Shown: positions 38,099 to 45,305 of the stretch, piece after piece
Numbering within the stretch: position 1 is the stretch's first letter
Layout of the letters: every line of letters starts with the position of its first letter
Assembly: GCF_009695765.1 (NCBI RefSeq)
Contig: NZ_VUNI01000005.1
Coordinates: forward strand, 1 to 64,000
Source of the DNA: Roseburia porci
Lineage (GTDB): Bacteria > Bacillota > Clostridia > Lachnospirales > Lachnospiraceae
Length of the DNA: 64,000 bases
Direction: 5' to 3'
The notes under the pieces: generated by a model
Seen by the model: the letters and a program-made list of their open reading frames with translations, nothing else
The model's database searches: none
What the model was told of the DNA's origin: nothing
Program-made: the position numbers and the translations under genes

Positions 38099-38758
38099 TT
38101 AAAGTCCTGCCATTTTCTGTAATCTGAACTTTGCCAGATGGTTAAAAAAATAAATTACACGACCGACTCCTAACATAGAAAGAACCGTGCCGAGCCCAAT
38201 TCCGATCAATGGGTTACCAAAAACCAGACCAATTACAAGCGAGCAGACTACACAAAAAACATCAAAGCAGTTTTTGCACAACCCAAGTTCCCTGCCAAAA
38301 CGGTCCGCCAGACTGCTTACAATACCATCGCCAGGATTTGGGATCAACCGCATATCTACTGTCATTGCAGCTCCAATACCGGTAAACAGAATTCCCAGTG
38401 CCAGCACAAGCAGGTCTGTAGGTAAAAATCCACTCTGATATTTAATTCCATACTGAAACAGCGCCATAAAACGGGTAAACACTATGCTTACCACCACCTG
38501 CAGTAAATCCATCCATCGGCGGTCTTTGCCCTTAATAAAGAACTGCACCACCACCAGAACACAATAAACAATCAGTGTCAGATTGGCAAAATTCAGTCCT
38601 GTTCCCTGACTGATCGTGTACGGCACTGATACAATGGCAGATGCGCCAAGTCCTGCCTGCGTGTTCAACGTAATACCTAATGCCAAAAGAACCATTCCAA
38701 TCAGGTAAATCACCACACGAGCCACTATCGGTTGCTTTTTCTTTGTATCCATATTCAT
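38099..38758 (-). CDS. YczE/YitT-like membrane protein
   Basis: About 219 residues with five or six membrane helices. RVVIYLIGMVLLALGITLNTQAGLGAS and LIPNPGDGIVSSLADRFG are characteristic of the YczE/DUF6198 group, membrane proteins of unknown transport function. The frame opens at a TTG at 38773, but the ATG at 38758 (MNMDTKK) is chosen, with AGAAAGAAGAG just before it. Separate from the ABC pair by a promoter region. Confidence 0.78.
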   Translation of the reverse strand: MNMDTKKKQPIVARVVIYLIGMVLLALGITLNTQAGLGASAIVSVPYTISQGTGLNFANLTLIVYCVLVVVQFFIKGKDRRWMDLLQVVVSIVFTRFMALFQYGIKYQSGFLPTDLLVLALGILFTGIGAAMTVDMRLIPNPGDGIVSSLADRFGRELGLCKNCFDVFCVVCSLVIGLVFGNPLIGIGLGTVLSMLGVGRVIYFFNHLAKFRLQKMAGL

Positions 38759-38947
38759 TCTCTTCTTTCTCAATCAGTATAAAATTTATTCAAAGTCCCT
38801 TCCATCTGCAATTATCTGAAATCAAATATAGCCGAGTTCCAAATCGTTAATGCATCAACTCGTTATTCTCATTTTACTATCAGCCAATAGATACTTATAC
38901 TGCAAATTCTGTTCAGTAATAAATATAACACACGATGTTATTCCAGA

Positions 38948-40186
38948 TTATAGCGGCAATCTCAAATTAATTATCGTTCCCTGCATCTCTTTACTTTCTA
39001 TTTGTACAGAACCATCATGCAGTTTTACGATTTCCTGCACAATATATAATCCTAATCCCATACCGCCTTTTTTACTGTTTCTTGCATGATCTGCACGATA
39101 AAAGCGCTGTGTCACATGTGAAATATCTTTTGTTGGAATACCTTTTCCAAAATCTCGTATTTCAACAACTGCCTGTTTATCATGTTTCTCGACAGTGATT
39201 TTTAATTTTTTACCATCCATACCATATTTCAATGCATTGTCTATCAGATTTCTAAAAACTCTTCCAAGTTTTTCCCTGTCCCAGGTACCAATGACCGGCG
39301 TATCAGAGATTTCTACTTCTAACTCATAATCGTTTTTTTCAAAAACAGGATAATACTCAATCAATAACTCTCTTACAAATTCAGCCAGATTCATTTTCTC
39401 TTTTTGTAAACGAATCGTTCCAAGCTCAAGTCTGGAATACTCCAGTAATTCCATTAAGAGTTTTTCCATGTAAACTGCTTTTCGATAAATAATATCAATA
39501 TATTGTTTTTCTTCTGTTTCATCATCATAAACTCCATTCTTCAGCATCTCTGCATAACCCAGCACAGAAGCTAATGGCGTTCGCAAATCATGAGAAAGAT
39601 TTGAAATCAGCTCTTTTCTTCCCTTTTCATAGTGTTCTTTTTCTCTATATTCATGTTGTATCATATAGAGAACAATTTCCACAAAAAACATGACAATTGC
39701 AATCCCAATGACAGCAAGTTTACCAAGCATTCCTTTTGCCCTCGGCATATTAAACACATAAGAAAATGCCTCATAGTGCTTCCGGTTAACCATACAAACC
39801 AAAAAAGTTTCACCCTCGTCATCCGGAATGATGGCAGCTGCAACTTTGTAATCCGAACATATATCATGCTGCTCATTTATTGCATTCATAATTTGAACAT
39901 CATCCGTAAGGGCTGGAATATCCTCATCTGCCATCCACGTTCCATTTGTCAAAAATGCAAAATCCATGTCGCGAAACTCCGATTCCAACTGTCTCAGTAC
40001 AACATCTTTTTCCGTTGTTTGTTCCATCAGAGCACTGCCTCTGTTAAGGGCATCCATCATGTCAGAATGACTTATCCCACTAAAGTATCCACTATGAATA
40101 CAGTAATAACAAAACAGTAAAAAAATAATACCCGAAATAATGAATGCTGACAAAAATGCCAGCACCATCTTCATACTATTTTTCAT
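38948..40186 (-). CDS. Sensor histidine kinase
   Basis: 412 residues: transmembrane helix 7-29, extracytoplasmic sensor of about 120 residues, transmembrane helix about 154-177, HisKA domain with the phospho-acceptor His199 (NLSHDLRTPLASVLGYAEML), and HATPase_c with N box (NLIDNALKYG), DFGKGIP and GMGLGLYIVQEI. Signals to the response regulator at 40176-40868, whose stop it overlaps by 11 bp. The sensor domain is not recognised, so the stimulus is unknown; a cell-envelope cue is suggested by the neighbouring serine hydrolase. Confidence 0.93.
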   Translation of the reverse strand: MKNSMKMVLAFLSAFIISGIIFLLFCYYCIHSGYFSGISHSDMMDALNRGSALMEQTTEKDVVLRQLESEFRDMDFAFLTNGTWMADEDIPALTDDVQIMNAINEQHDICSDYKVAAAIIPDDEGETFLVCMVNRKHYEAFSYVFNMPRAKGMLGKLAVIGIAIVMFFVEIVLYMIQHEYREKEHYEKGRKELISNLSHDLRTPLASVLGYAEMLKNGVYDDETEEKQYIDIIYRKAVYMEKLLMELLEYSRLELGTIRLQKEKMNLAEFVRELLIEYYPVFEKNDYELEVEISDTPVIGTWDREKLGRVFRNLIDNALKYGMDGKKLKITVEKHDKQAVVEIRDFGKGIPTKDISHVTQRFYRADHARNSKKGGMGLGLYIVQEIVKLHDGSVQIESKEMQGTIINLRLPL

Positions 40187-40868
40187 TTACAGCCTCCAGA
40201 CGATAACCAATCCCACGAATTGTCTGCAACAGTTTCGGTTTTCTTGGTTCTTCTTCAATCTTTTCTCTCAAATGACTGATATAAACCATGACAGTATTGT
40301 CATCTTCATAATCAACATTCCACACCTGGTGATAAATCTGACTTTTGGTAAATACCTGATGTGGATGCTCCATAAAAAATTTTAAAATAAGCAACTCTTT
40401 TCCTGCTAATTCTACTTTTTCACCACGAACCTTTACTTCTAAACTTCCTAAATCCAATTCCAATGGTCCAACTACCAGCTTTTCCGGTTTTGAAGTCACG
40501 TTCTTTATTTTTCGTCTTAATTGTACCTTCACTCTTGCCATTAACTCTCCCGGGCTGAATGGCTTAGTGACATAATCATCCGCCCCCAGCCCAAGGCCCA
40601 GCACTTTATCGTATTCTTCCTGCCTTGCACTCAAAAAAATAACAGGTATTTCATTGTCATATTCCCGAATATCACGAAGGACTTCAAATCCGTCCATGTC
40701 CGCCATCATAATATCCAAAATAACCATATCGATCTTCTGATGCTGCACGATTTCTAACGCTTTTACGCCATTTTCACACGGAATCCCTGAAATTCCTTCC
40801 CGCTTCAGACATTTCACCAGCATATTTCTAATTTCTTCTTCATCATCAACGATTAATACCTGTTGCAT
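40176..40868 (-). CDS. OmpR/PhoB-family response regulator
   Basis: 230 residues: receiver domain with acidic pair DDEEE, phospho-acceptor Asp52 (MVILDIMMADMDG), Lys of the switch (TKPFSPGEL), and a C-terminal winged helix (KELLILKFFMEHPHQVFTKSQIYHQVW, then DDNTVMVYISHLREKIEE). Binds direct repeats of about 10-11 bp; a matching site is present upstream of the operon (42319-42389). Order is hydrolase, regulator, kinase, all minus strand. Confidence 0.95.
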   Translation of the reverse strand: MQQVLIVDDEEEIRNMLVKCLKREGISGIPCENGVKALEIVQHQKIDMVILDIMMADMDGFEVLRDIREYDNEIPVIFLSARQEEYDKVLGLGLGADDYVTKPFSPGELMARVKVQLRRKIKNVTSKPEKLVVGPLELDLGSLEVKVRGEKVELAGKELLILKFFMEHPHQVFTKSQIYHQVWNVDYEDDNTVMVYISHLREKIEEEPRKPKLLQTIRGIGYRLEAVNEK

Positions 40869-40886
40869 ATTTTCGCACTTCCCCAG

Positions 40887-42311
40887 CTATCGATTTACAT
40901 TTTTCTTTAGATTCATTCTGATTAACAGCATCGCAAATAAGATTACAGCAATTACCTGTACTGCTCCAAAATCCGTTGGAAAAAAGGTAAACAAATAATA
41001 ATTCTTCATTTTCCACGCAATTTTTCCAGGCAGATCTGTATAAAAAATGATCATATCCATACCTGTTATTATAACAAACAAAAGAACACTAATCACTTTT
41101 TTCAAAAGACCTTTTTGCAAACTATAATGTTTCTGCAAAATATTTTTTATAAAAATCATACCAAATAGCAGCATAAAAGCCAACAGTATGCAGGTAATCA
41201 GGCGGAAAACATTTTGTATCTGTTTCATCAGGGAATCCGAAACACACTCACCTAATTCTTTTTTACTCCATACTTCCATCAAATCATATGTCATATAATA
41301 AGCTTTATCCGAATTGGAAACCACTGCAATTCCGTTCTGGCTTTCCGGTTCTATCGCAAGTTGTGCATTCCAGCCGGTCAAAGTTCCATTATGTTCATAA
41401 ACAGTTCTTCCATCCTGCAAATATCTTGGTATGATGCCTAAAGCGTATGTCCCGCCTGCACTCTTTGTATTTTTTTGTTCTTGAAACATCTCTCCACAAC
41501 CATCTTTATAATACTTCATCAGTGCAATTTCAAACAACGCTAAATCATGTGAAGTTGTTGTCACACCTCCACCGCCATTCATAACAATAGGCACTACATT
41601 TGTCGCTTTCGAAAGTCCTGCATATGGTATGGCAAGCTCTCCTTTCGCATTTGTCTCATTTGCATAATCTGTCTGATTCATGCCCAAAGGGTCAAATATT
41701 TCTTTTTCCATATATTCTTCAAATGGCATCCCTGTCACTTCTTCAATCACCAGTTGACAAATTCCATAGTCTGTGAACTCAGAATATTCAAACTTTTCAC
41801 CGGGCTTTCTCTTTAGTCTCACATCATGCATTTTTAATGCTTCATCAATTGTCGGTAATGGATTGGAATAACCATATTCATTACTTCCCGTCACACCTGC
41901 CGTATGAGACAACAGCATTCGCAAAGTAACACGGTCTTCTCCATATTCACTTTCAGGAATTTTCCACTTTGTCAGATACGCATTTACCGGTGCATCAAGA
42001 TCGAGTTTTCCCTGTTCTACCAGTTGCATTATTCCATATGCCGTTACTGTTTTGGAAATAGAAGCTATTTTAAACCGGGTTTCATCTGTAACCTTTTTCT
42101 TCTCATGCCTATTTGCATATCCATAGTTTCTGATTTCCTTAATTTCACCATGTTCAATGATTGCAACACTTGCTCCTACTGGTGCATATTTGTGTACTGT
42201 TTTATCTATAACATCTGCATCATGTCCGCTGTATGCACTTATGCCGATACTCCCGAATAATATTGCTGCCACCATGATTCCTGTTACGAATATTTTTCTT
42301 TGTTTTTTCAT
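40887..42311 (-). CDS. Membrane-bound serine hydrolase of the class C beta-lactamase fold
   Basis: 474 residues: signal-anchor helix (11-28), a serine hydrolase domain with the nucleophile motif SISK (S84, K87) and HNG (307-309, the HxG motif), then three or four C-terminal membrane helices (about 365-465). The middle YxN motif, normally Y-S-N, reads YSE at 176-178, so catalysis or substrate use may differ. Relatives act on cell-wall peptides or D-amino-acid substrates. The SD AAAGGAGG lies eight bases before the ATG. First gene of the operon with the response regulator and kinase. Confidence 0.88.
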   Translation of the reverse strand: MKKQRKIFVTGIMVAAILFGSIGISAYSGHDADVIDKTVHKYAPVGASVAIIEHGEIKEIRNYGYANRHEKKKVTDETRFKIASISKTVTAYGIMQLVEQGKLDLDAPVNAYLTKWKIPESEYGEDRVTLRMLLSHTAGVTGSNEYGYSNPLPTIDEALKMHDVRLKRKPGEKFEYSEFTDYGICQLVIEEVTGMPFEEYMEKEIFDPLGMNQTDYANETNAKGELAIPYAGLSKATNVVPIVMNGGGGVTTTSHDLALFEIALMKYYKDGCGEMFQEQKNTKSAGGTYALGIIPRYLQDGRTVYEHNGTLTGWNAQLAIEPESQNGIAVVSNSDKAYYMTYDLMEVWSKKELGECVSDSLMKQIQNVFRLITCILLAFMLLFGMIFIKNILQKHYSLQKGLLKKVISVLLFVIITGMDMIIFYTDLPGKIAWKMKNYYLFTFFPTDFGAVQVIAVILFAMLLIRMNLKKNVNR

Positions 42312-42318
42312 AAAAAAT

Positions 42319-42389
42319 GCCTCCTTTAAATGATACTATAAAGTACCTGTTTAAAAGGAGGCATAAAGGAATCTTAAAAACACCTTAAA
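42319..42389 (-). promoter_or_regulatory. Promoter/operator and SD-sequestering inverted repeat
   Basis: Minus strand: TTTAAG at 42389-42384 and again at 42378-42373, with a weaker TTTATG at 42367-42362, are spaced exactly 11 bp, as in OmpR-family operators. A -10 (TATAGT, 42340-42335) follows with no consensus -35, consistent with activation. Overlapping this, GCCTCCTTTTAAA (42362-42350) pairs with TTTAAAGGAGGC (42330-42319), which contains the Shine-Dalgarno of the hydrolase gene. Confidence 0.55.
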
Positions 42390-42447
42390 TCAAAGAATTT
42401 ATTGTACTAAAAACTACTGACAGAAAGGGACTTTTCAGCAGGCTCTT

Positions 42448-43078
42448 TCATATTTTTAAACCAAAATGTTCAGCAACGAGATTAACCGTATCATCAACAC
42501 TTCTATTCAAATCTCGTTCCAGCCAAAAATAACCACTTTTCTTAATTTCTAAATATGGCTTATCATTAAGACTTTTTAATGTTGCATTAACTGTTGCTTT
42601 CGCTGTTTCAACATCTGTTGCACTATTAATGAAACCATTAAAATCTTGATGGTCTGATCTATTACAATAATCTTCAACCAAATCACTTGGCTCTTTAATC
42701 ATAAACGCTATTCTGTCTGATGAAGTAAACAAATCAGCCTCTAAAAGATTAAGATGACAGTCACAAATGATTGGTCCATTTTGTGACATTCTAATCAAAT
42801 CCATAAGTACAAATTCAAGTTGTTCCCTTGTATTATTTATCAGCCATTCTCTATACTCATCGACTGTTCTGCCGAAAAATTCATCAGCGTCTTTGAACTG
42901 TTTGTTCATAGCAGGCTGATATTTAACATTAGACATATTTTGCGTCTATATCATATACAGGAATATGATATTTTTCCCCTAAACCTCTTGAAACTGTTGT
43001 CTTTCCTCCGCATGGTGTTCCTGTAACAAAATATACATTCTTTAAATATTCTCTAATAACATTATCTTGAAAATTCAT
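42448..43078 (-). pseudogene. P-loop nucleotide kinase-like gene broken by a frameshift
   Basis: Two overlapping frames form one protein. Frame A (43078-42929, SD AAGGAG) gives 49 residues with a Walker A motif TGTPCGGKTT and GLGEKYHIPVYDID, then stops. Frame B (42936-42448), one base shifted, continues with QPAMNKQFKDADEFFGR, IICDCHLNLLEADL and a C-terminal helix. The switch falls at an A4 run (GACGCAAAATATG): three As would restore one frame of about 210 residues. It resembles AAA/adenylate-kinase-like ATPases that accompany mobile or stress genes. The frameshift may be real, a phase-variable switch, or a sequencing error. Base composition is more AT-rich than the neighbours. Confidence 0.7.
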
Positions 43079-43121
43079 TATTTTCTCCTTGATTAAATAG
43101 TTTTGTTTGCAATCAATTTGT

Positions 43122-43189
43122 GCATGAAACTATTAACCAAAAGTTTCATGCCATTAGATGTTTCGTATTCTCATAGCAATTACAACCAT
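43122..43189 (-). promoter_or_regulatory. Possible regulatory leader: 11-codon ORF plus hairpin
   Basis: Minus strand: GAGGAGG (43207-43201), then an 11-codon frame 43189-43154 reading MVVIAMRIRNI and stop, then a 10-pair hairpin (GCATGAAACT, ten-base loop, AGTTTCATGC; 43151-43122), then the kinase gene. The arrangement looks like the leader-peptide attenuators before antibiotic-inducible genes. No second pairing that would mask the kinase SD was found, and no separate promoter is clear between the tRNA terminator and this leader. Confidence 0.35.
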
Positions 43190-43225
43190 TATTGCATTGT
43201 CCTCCTCTAATTCATATGGTTAAAG

Positions 43226-43254
43226 AAAAAAAGCCTTGAAAATCAAGGCTTTTT
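43226..43254 (-). terminator. Terminator after tRNA-Leu(AAG)
   Basis: Minus strand AAAAAGCCTTG, short loop, CAAGGCTTTTTTT. The stem plus T tract lies seven bases past the tRNA 3' end. Confidence 0.85.
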
Positions 43255-43260
43255 CTAAAA

Positions 43261-43345
43261 TGCGGAAGATGGGACTTGAACCCACACGATCGCAATGATC
43301 ACAAGATCCTTAGTCTTGCTCGTCTGCCAGTTCCGACACTTCCGC
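43261..43345 (-). tRNA. tRNA-Leu, anticodon AAG
   Basis: Minus strand 85 nt: acceptor GCGGAAG pairs with CTTCCGC, discriminator A; long variable arm as in leucine tRNAs; T-arm GTGGGTTCAAGTCCCAT. The anticodon loop is CTAAGGA in stem CAAGA/TCTTG, giving anticodon AAG (reads CUU and, if A34 becomes inosine, CUC). CCA is not encoded. Confidence 0.93.
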
Positions 43346-43383
43346 ATCTGTTCAGTTGTTGCCGTCTCGCTGACGACTAGCTT

Positions 43384-43412
43384 ATAATAGCAGATGATCT
43401 TTCCAGTGTCAA
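43384..43412 (-). promoter_or_regulatory. Promoter of tRNA-Leu(AAG)
   Basis: Minus strand TTGACA (43412-43407), 17 bp, TATTAT (43389-43384). Confidence 0.78.
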
Positions 43413-43490
43413 CACTTTTTTCTAAACTTTTTTTATTTTTTTTAAAAAATATACAATATATACATTTTTAAAAATTCTCAAAAATTCTGC

Positions 43491-43519
43491 TTGACATTTG
43501 CTTTTTTATTCTGTAGAAT
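43491..43519 (+). promoter_or_regulatory. Promoter of tRNA-Leu(CAG)
   Basis: TTGACA (43491-43496), 17 bp, TAGAAT (43514-43519), ten bases before the tRNA. It is divergent from the other tRNA promoter. Confidence 0.75.
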
Positions 43520-43530
43520 AACATTTGTTC

Positions 43531-43614
43531 GCAGGAGTGGCGGAATTGGCAGACGCGCAGGCTTCAGGTGCCTGTGGTAGCAATATCGTGTGGGTTCAAG
43601 TCCCATCTCCTGCA
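43531..43614 (+). tRNA. tRNA-Leu, anticodon CAG
   Basis: 84 nt: acceptor GCAGGAG with CTCCTGC and discriminator A; D-arm GGCGGAATTGGCAGACGC; anticodon loop TTCAGGT in stem CAGGC/GCCTG gives CAG (reads CUG); long variable arm GGTAGCAATATCGTG; T-arm TGGGTTCAAGTCCCA. CCA not encoded. Confidence 0.95.
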
Positions 43615-43623
43615 TTTCTTTTT

Positions 43624-43656
43624 AAGGAAGTCGTTATGAAACGGCTTCCTTTTTTG
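43624..43656. terminator. Bidirectional terminator after tRNA-Leu(CAG)
   Basis: AAGGAAGTCGTT, loop ATGA, AACGGCTTCCTT then TTTTT on the plus strand. It overlaps the last codons of the convergent FUSC gene, whose stop is at 43634-43636, and could serve both. Confidence 0.75.
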
Positions 43657-44692
43657 TTATTCTTATCTGTAATACATAATCCATAATCTTCGAACACAGC
43701 ATGGTATAAGCTGCACCGAACGCATTTGCTCCGATACGAAGAGCAACCGCTCCTGTCATTCCAAACAGGCCGGAGGCAATTGATAATGCTCCAAATGTGT
43801 TAAATGCTGTCTGCCATGCATATCCTGCAGAATATCCCACACCAATTCCACCGATCATTCCAATATATGGATACATGGATTCCGGAAGAACGGTATAAAG
43901 CAATGCAAAAAGCAACGCTCCCACAACATTAAATCCGGCTCTTGTTCCTGCCCGCTGTGCTCCGTCCCCGGTAAAAGGAAGGCATACGGACATACAGGCG
44001 ATTCCAGCCCACATTGCTCTCGGCAATCCCAGTGCTGACATAATAAACATTGCTGTGGATACGATAACGGTCAGTTTTACATACCATCTGCTCCGCGCAG
44101 AATACAGATCAAATTCCCGGAAAAGATCCAGAAATGTTCTTCGATACGGACGATTCTTCTGATTCTTGTAAAATACAAACATGCAGATGGCCATTCCGAC
44201 AAGTAAACCTTCCACACGAAGCACATAGGCATGCCCTGTCACTTTGTATCCCTCCAGAAGCAGATATCCAAGGACGAACGTCGAATGATTATACATAATA
44301 ACATTATGACATCCGAGTAGCATCAAAAGCATAATACATACAAGATTTACGCACAGTGCTGCAACCGGCGGCCACTGGCTTGCAAGATATGGTCCCACGA
44401 TCAGTATTCCAAAAATACCTGCGATCGATATCAGCCCATGCGTTGTCCGGATTCCAAAATCCGCCTGCCTTAATACAAGCACCGCCAGCAAGACGGTAAC
44501 ACCAACCACACTGTTCTCACTTCCCGTACATTTACTGTATAAAGAAACGACCGCCACACAAAATGCCATAACAAGATACACTTTAAAATTATAGATCAGT
44601 ATATGGCGTCTCTTTTCTTTTTTGTCCTTCGTATTCTTGATCAACTGCTTGGAACCAGTCGAACTAAGCTGTAATTCCTGATAAAAAGTCAT
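43634..44692 (-). CDS. FUSC-family membrane protein
   Basis: About 352 residues with eight to ten membrane helices, in two halves of the FUSC (fusaric acid resistance) type; positively charged loops such as KNQKNRPYRRTFLD separate the halves. FUSC proteins are linked with export of aromatic acids, though roles are mostly uncharacterised. The ATG at 44692 has AAAGGAG eight bases upstream. It follows the MarR regulator by 5 bp and shares its promoter, so the regulator probably controls its expression in response to the exported compound. Confidence 0.85.
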   Translation of the reverse strand: MTFYQELQLSSTGSKQLIKNTKDKKEKRRHILIYNFKVYLVMAFCVAVVSLYSKCTGSENSVVGVTVLLAVLVLRQADFGIRTTHGLISIAGIFGILIVGPYLASQWPPVAALCVNLVCIMLLMLLGCHNVIMYNHSTFVLGYLLLEGYKVTGHAYVLRVEGLLVGMAICMFVFYKNQKNRPYRRTFLDLFREFDLYSARSRWYVKLTVIVSTAMFIMSALGLPRAMWAGIACMSVCLPFTGDGAQRAGTRAGFNVVGALLFALLYTVLPESMYPYIGMIGGIGVGYSAGYAWQTAFNTFGALSIASGLFGMTGAVALRIGANAFGAAYTMLCSKIMDYVLQIRITKKEAVS

Positions 44693-44697
44693 CTGAT

Positions 44698-45150
44698 TCA
44701 CTCCTTTTCTTTCGTCTGTTCTTCTGCAAGAATCTGATTCGCTTCAAAAATCAGTTCAAACAATTCCTCAAACCGGTCTTCTCCCATTCCCTCTTTTAAA
44801 ACATATAACGGATTCAGATAATAATAGTACATCCGGTCGATTTCCTTTTTTCCTTCATCTGTCACACGAAGCTTATAACTGCGCTTATCCGTTTTGACCG
44901 GTTCCTTTTCAATATACTGTTTGGCTGCCAGCTGTTCGACCAGACGGCTGATCACCGTTTTTCTTACGCCCATTGCCACGGCAAGCTGTCCCGGGGTCAC
45001 AGCTTCCCTGGCATAAGCTGCCCGAAACAGCAGATCAATCTCCTGTGCAGAAATATGTTCTCCCTTCTGCGCTTTTCGGATCGCCATACTGCCAAAATGC
45101 CTGAGTTCAGTCTGTTTTTTTACAATTTCAATCCAGTTTTTATCTTTCAT
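44698..45150 (-). CDS. MarR-family transcriptional regulator
   Basis: 150 residues with the winged-helix MarR fold: AREAVTPGQLAVAMGVRKTVISRLVEQLAAKQYIEKE (recognition helix and wing start) and DKRSYKLRVTDEGKKEIDRM. Homodimeric repressor controlled by small ligands. SD AAGGAG lies just before the ATG. It represses itself and FUSC through the palindrome at 45160-45182. Confidence 0.93.
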   Translation of the reverse strand: MKDKNWIEIVKKQTELRHFGSMAIRKAQKGEHISAQEIDLLFRAAYAREAVTPGQLAVAMGVRKTVISRLVEQLAAKQYIEKEPVKTDKRSYKLRVTDEGKKEIDRMYYYYLNPLYVLKEGMGEDRFEELFELIFEANQILAEEQTKEKE

Positions 45151-45159
45151 AACGCTCCT

Positions 45160-45220
45160 TTTAGTTTACATTGTGAACTAAATCAGAAAGTACTATAACG
45201 CAAATTTAAAAAAACGTCAA
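45160..45220 (-). promoter_or_regulatory. marR-FUSC promoter and MarR operator
   Basis: Minus strand TTGACG (45220-45215), 17 bp, TATAGT (45197-45192). Downstream, TTTAGTTCACA, A, TGTAAACTAAA (45182-45160) is an 11-bp-arm inverted repeat with one mismatch, centred at 45171 between the start site and the gene. Such a palindrome is the expected MarR box. Confidence 0.7.
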
Positions 45221-45233
45221 TCCTGAAAACATG

Positions 45234-45290
45234 CATAAAAAAACACCCCGGAAGCCAGATCCTGCTCTGGCGATTTCCAAGGTGTTCCCA
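45234..45290 (-). terminator. pncB terminator
   Basis: A two-step stem on the minus strand: AACACC pairs with GGTGTT, TTGGAA with TTCCGG (G-U), inner GCCAGA with TCTGGC, then TTTTTTT. Just past the pncB stop. Confidence 0.88.
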
Positions 45291-45305
45291 TAAACGCTAT
45301 TTATT

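Noticed and set aside
43190-43207. Shared string GGAGGACAATGC in the kinase leader and in the DnaJ-like leader near 50161-50176
   Set aside because: Both are just SD plus a start-like codon; a 12-base match between two leaders is plausible by chance and has no context in common.
43261-43345. tRNA-Leu as attachment site for an integrated element carrying the broken kinase
   Set aside because: The kinase lies just past the tRNA 3' end and is AT-rich, but I found no repeat of the tRNA 3' end nearby and no integrase.
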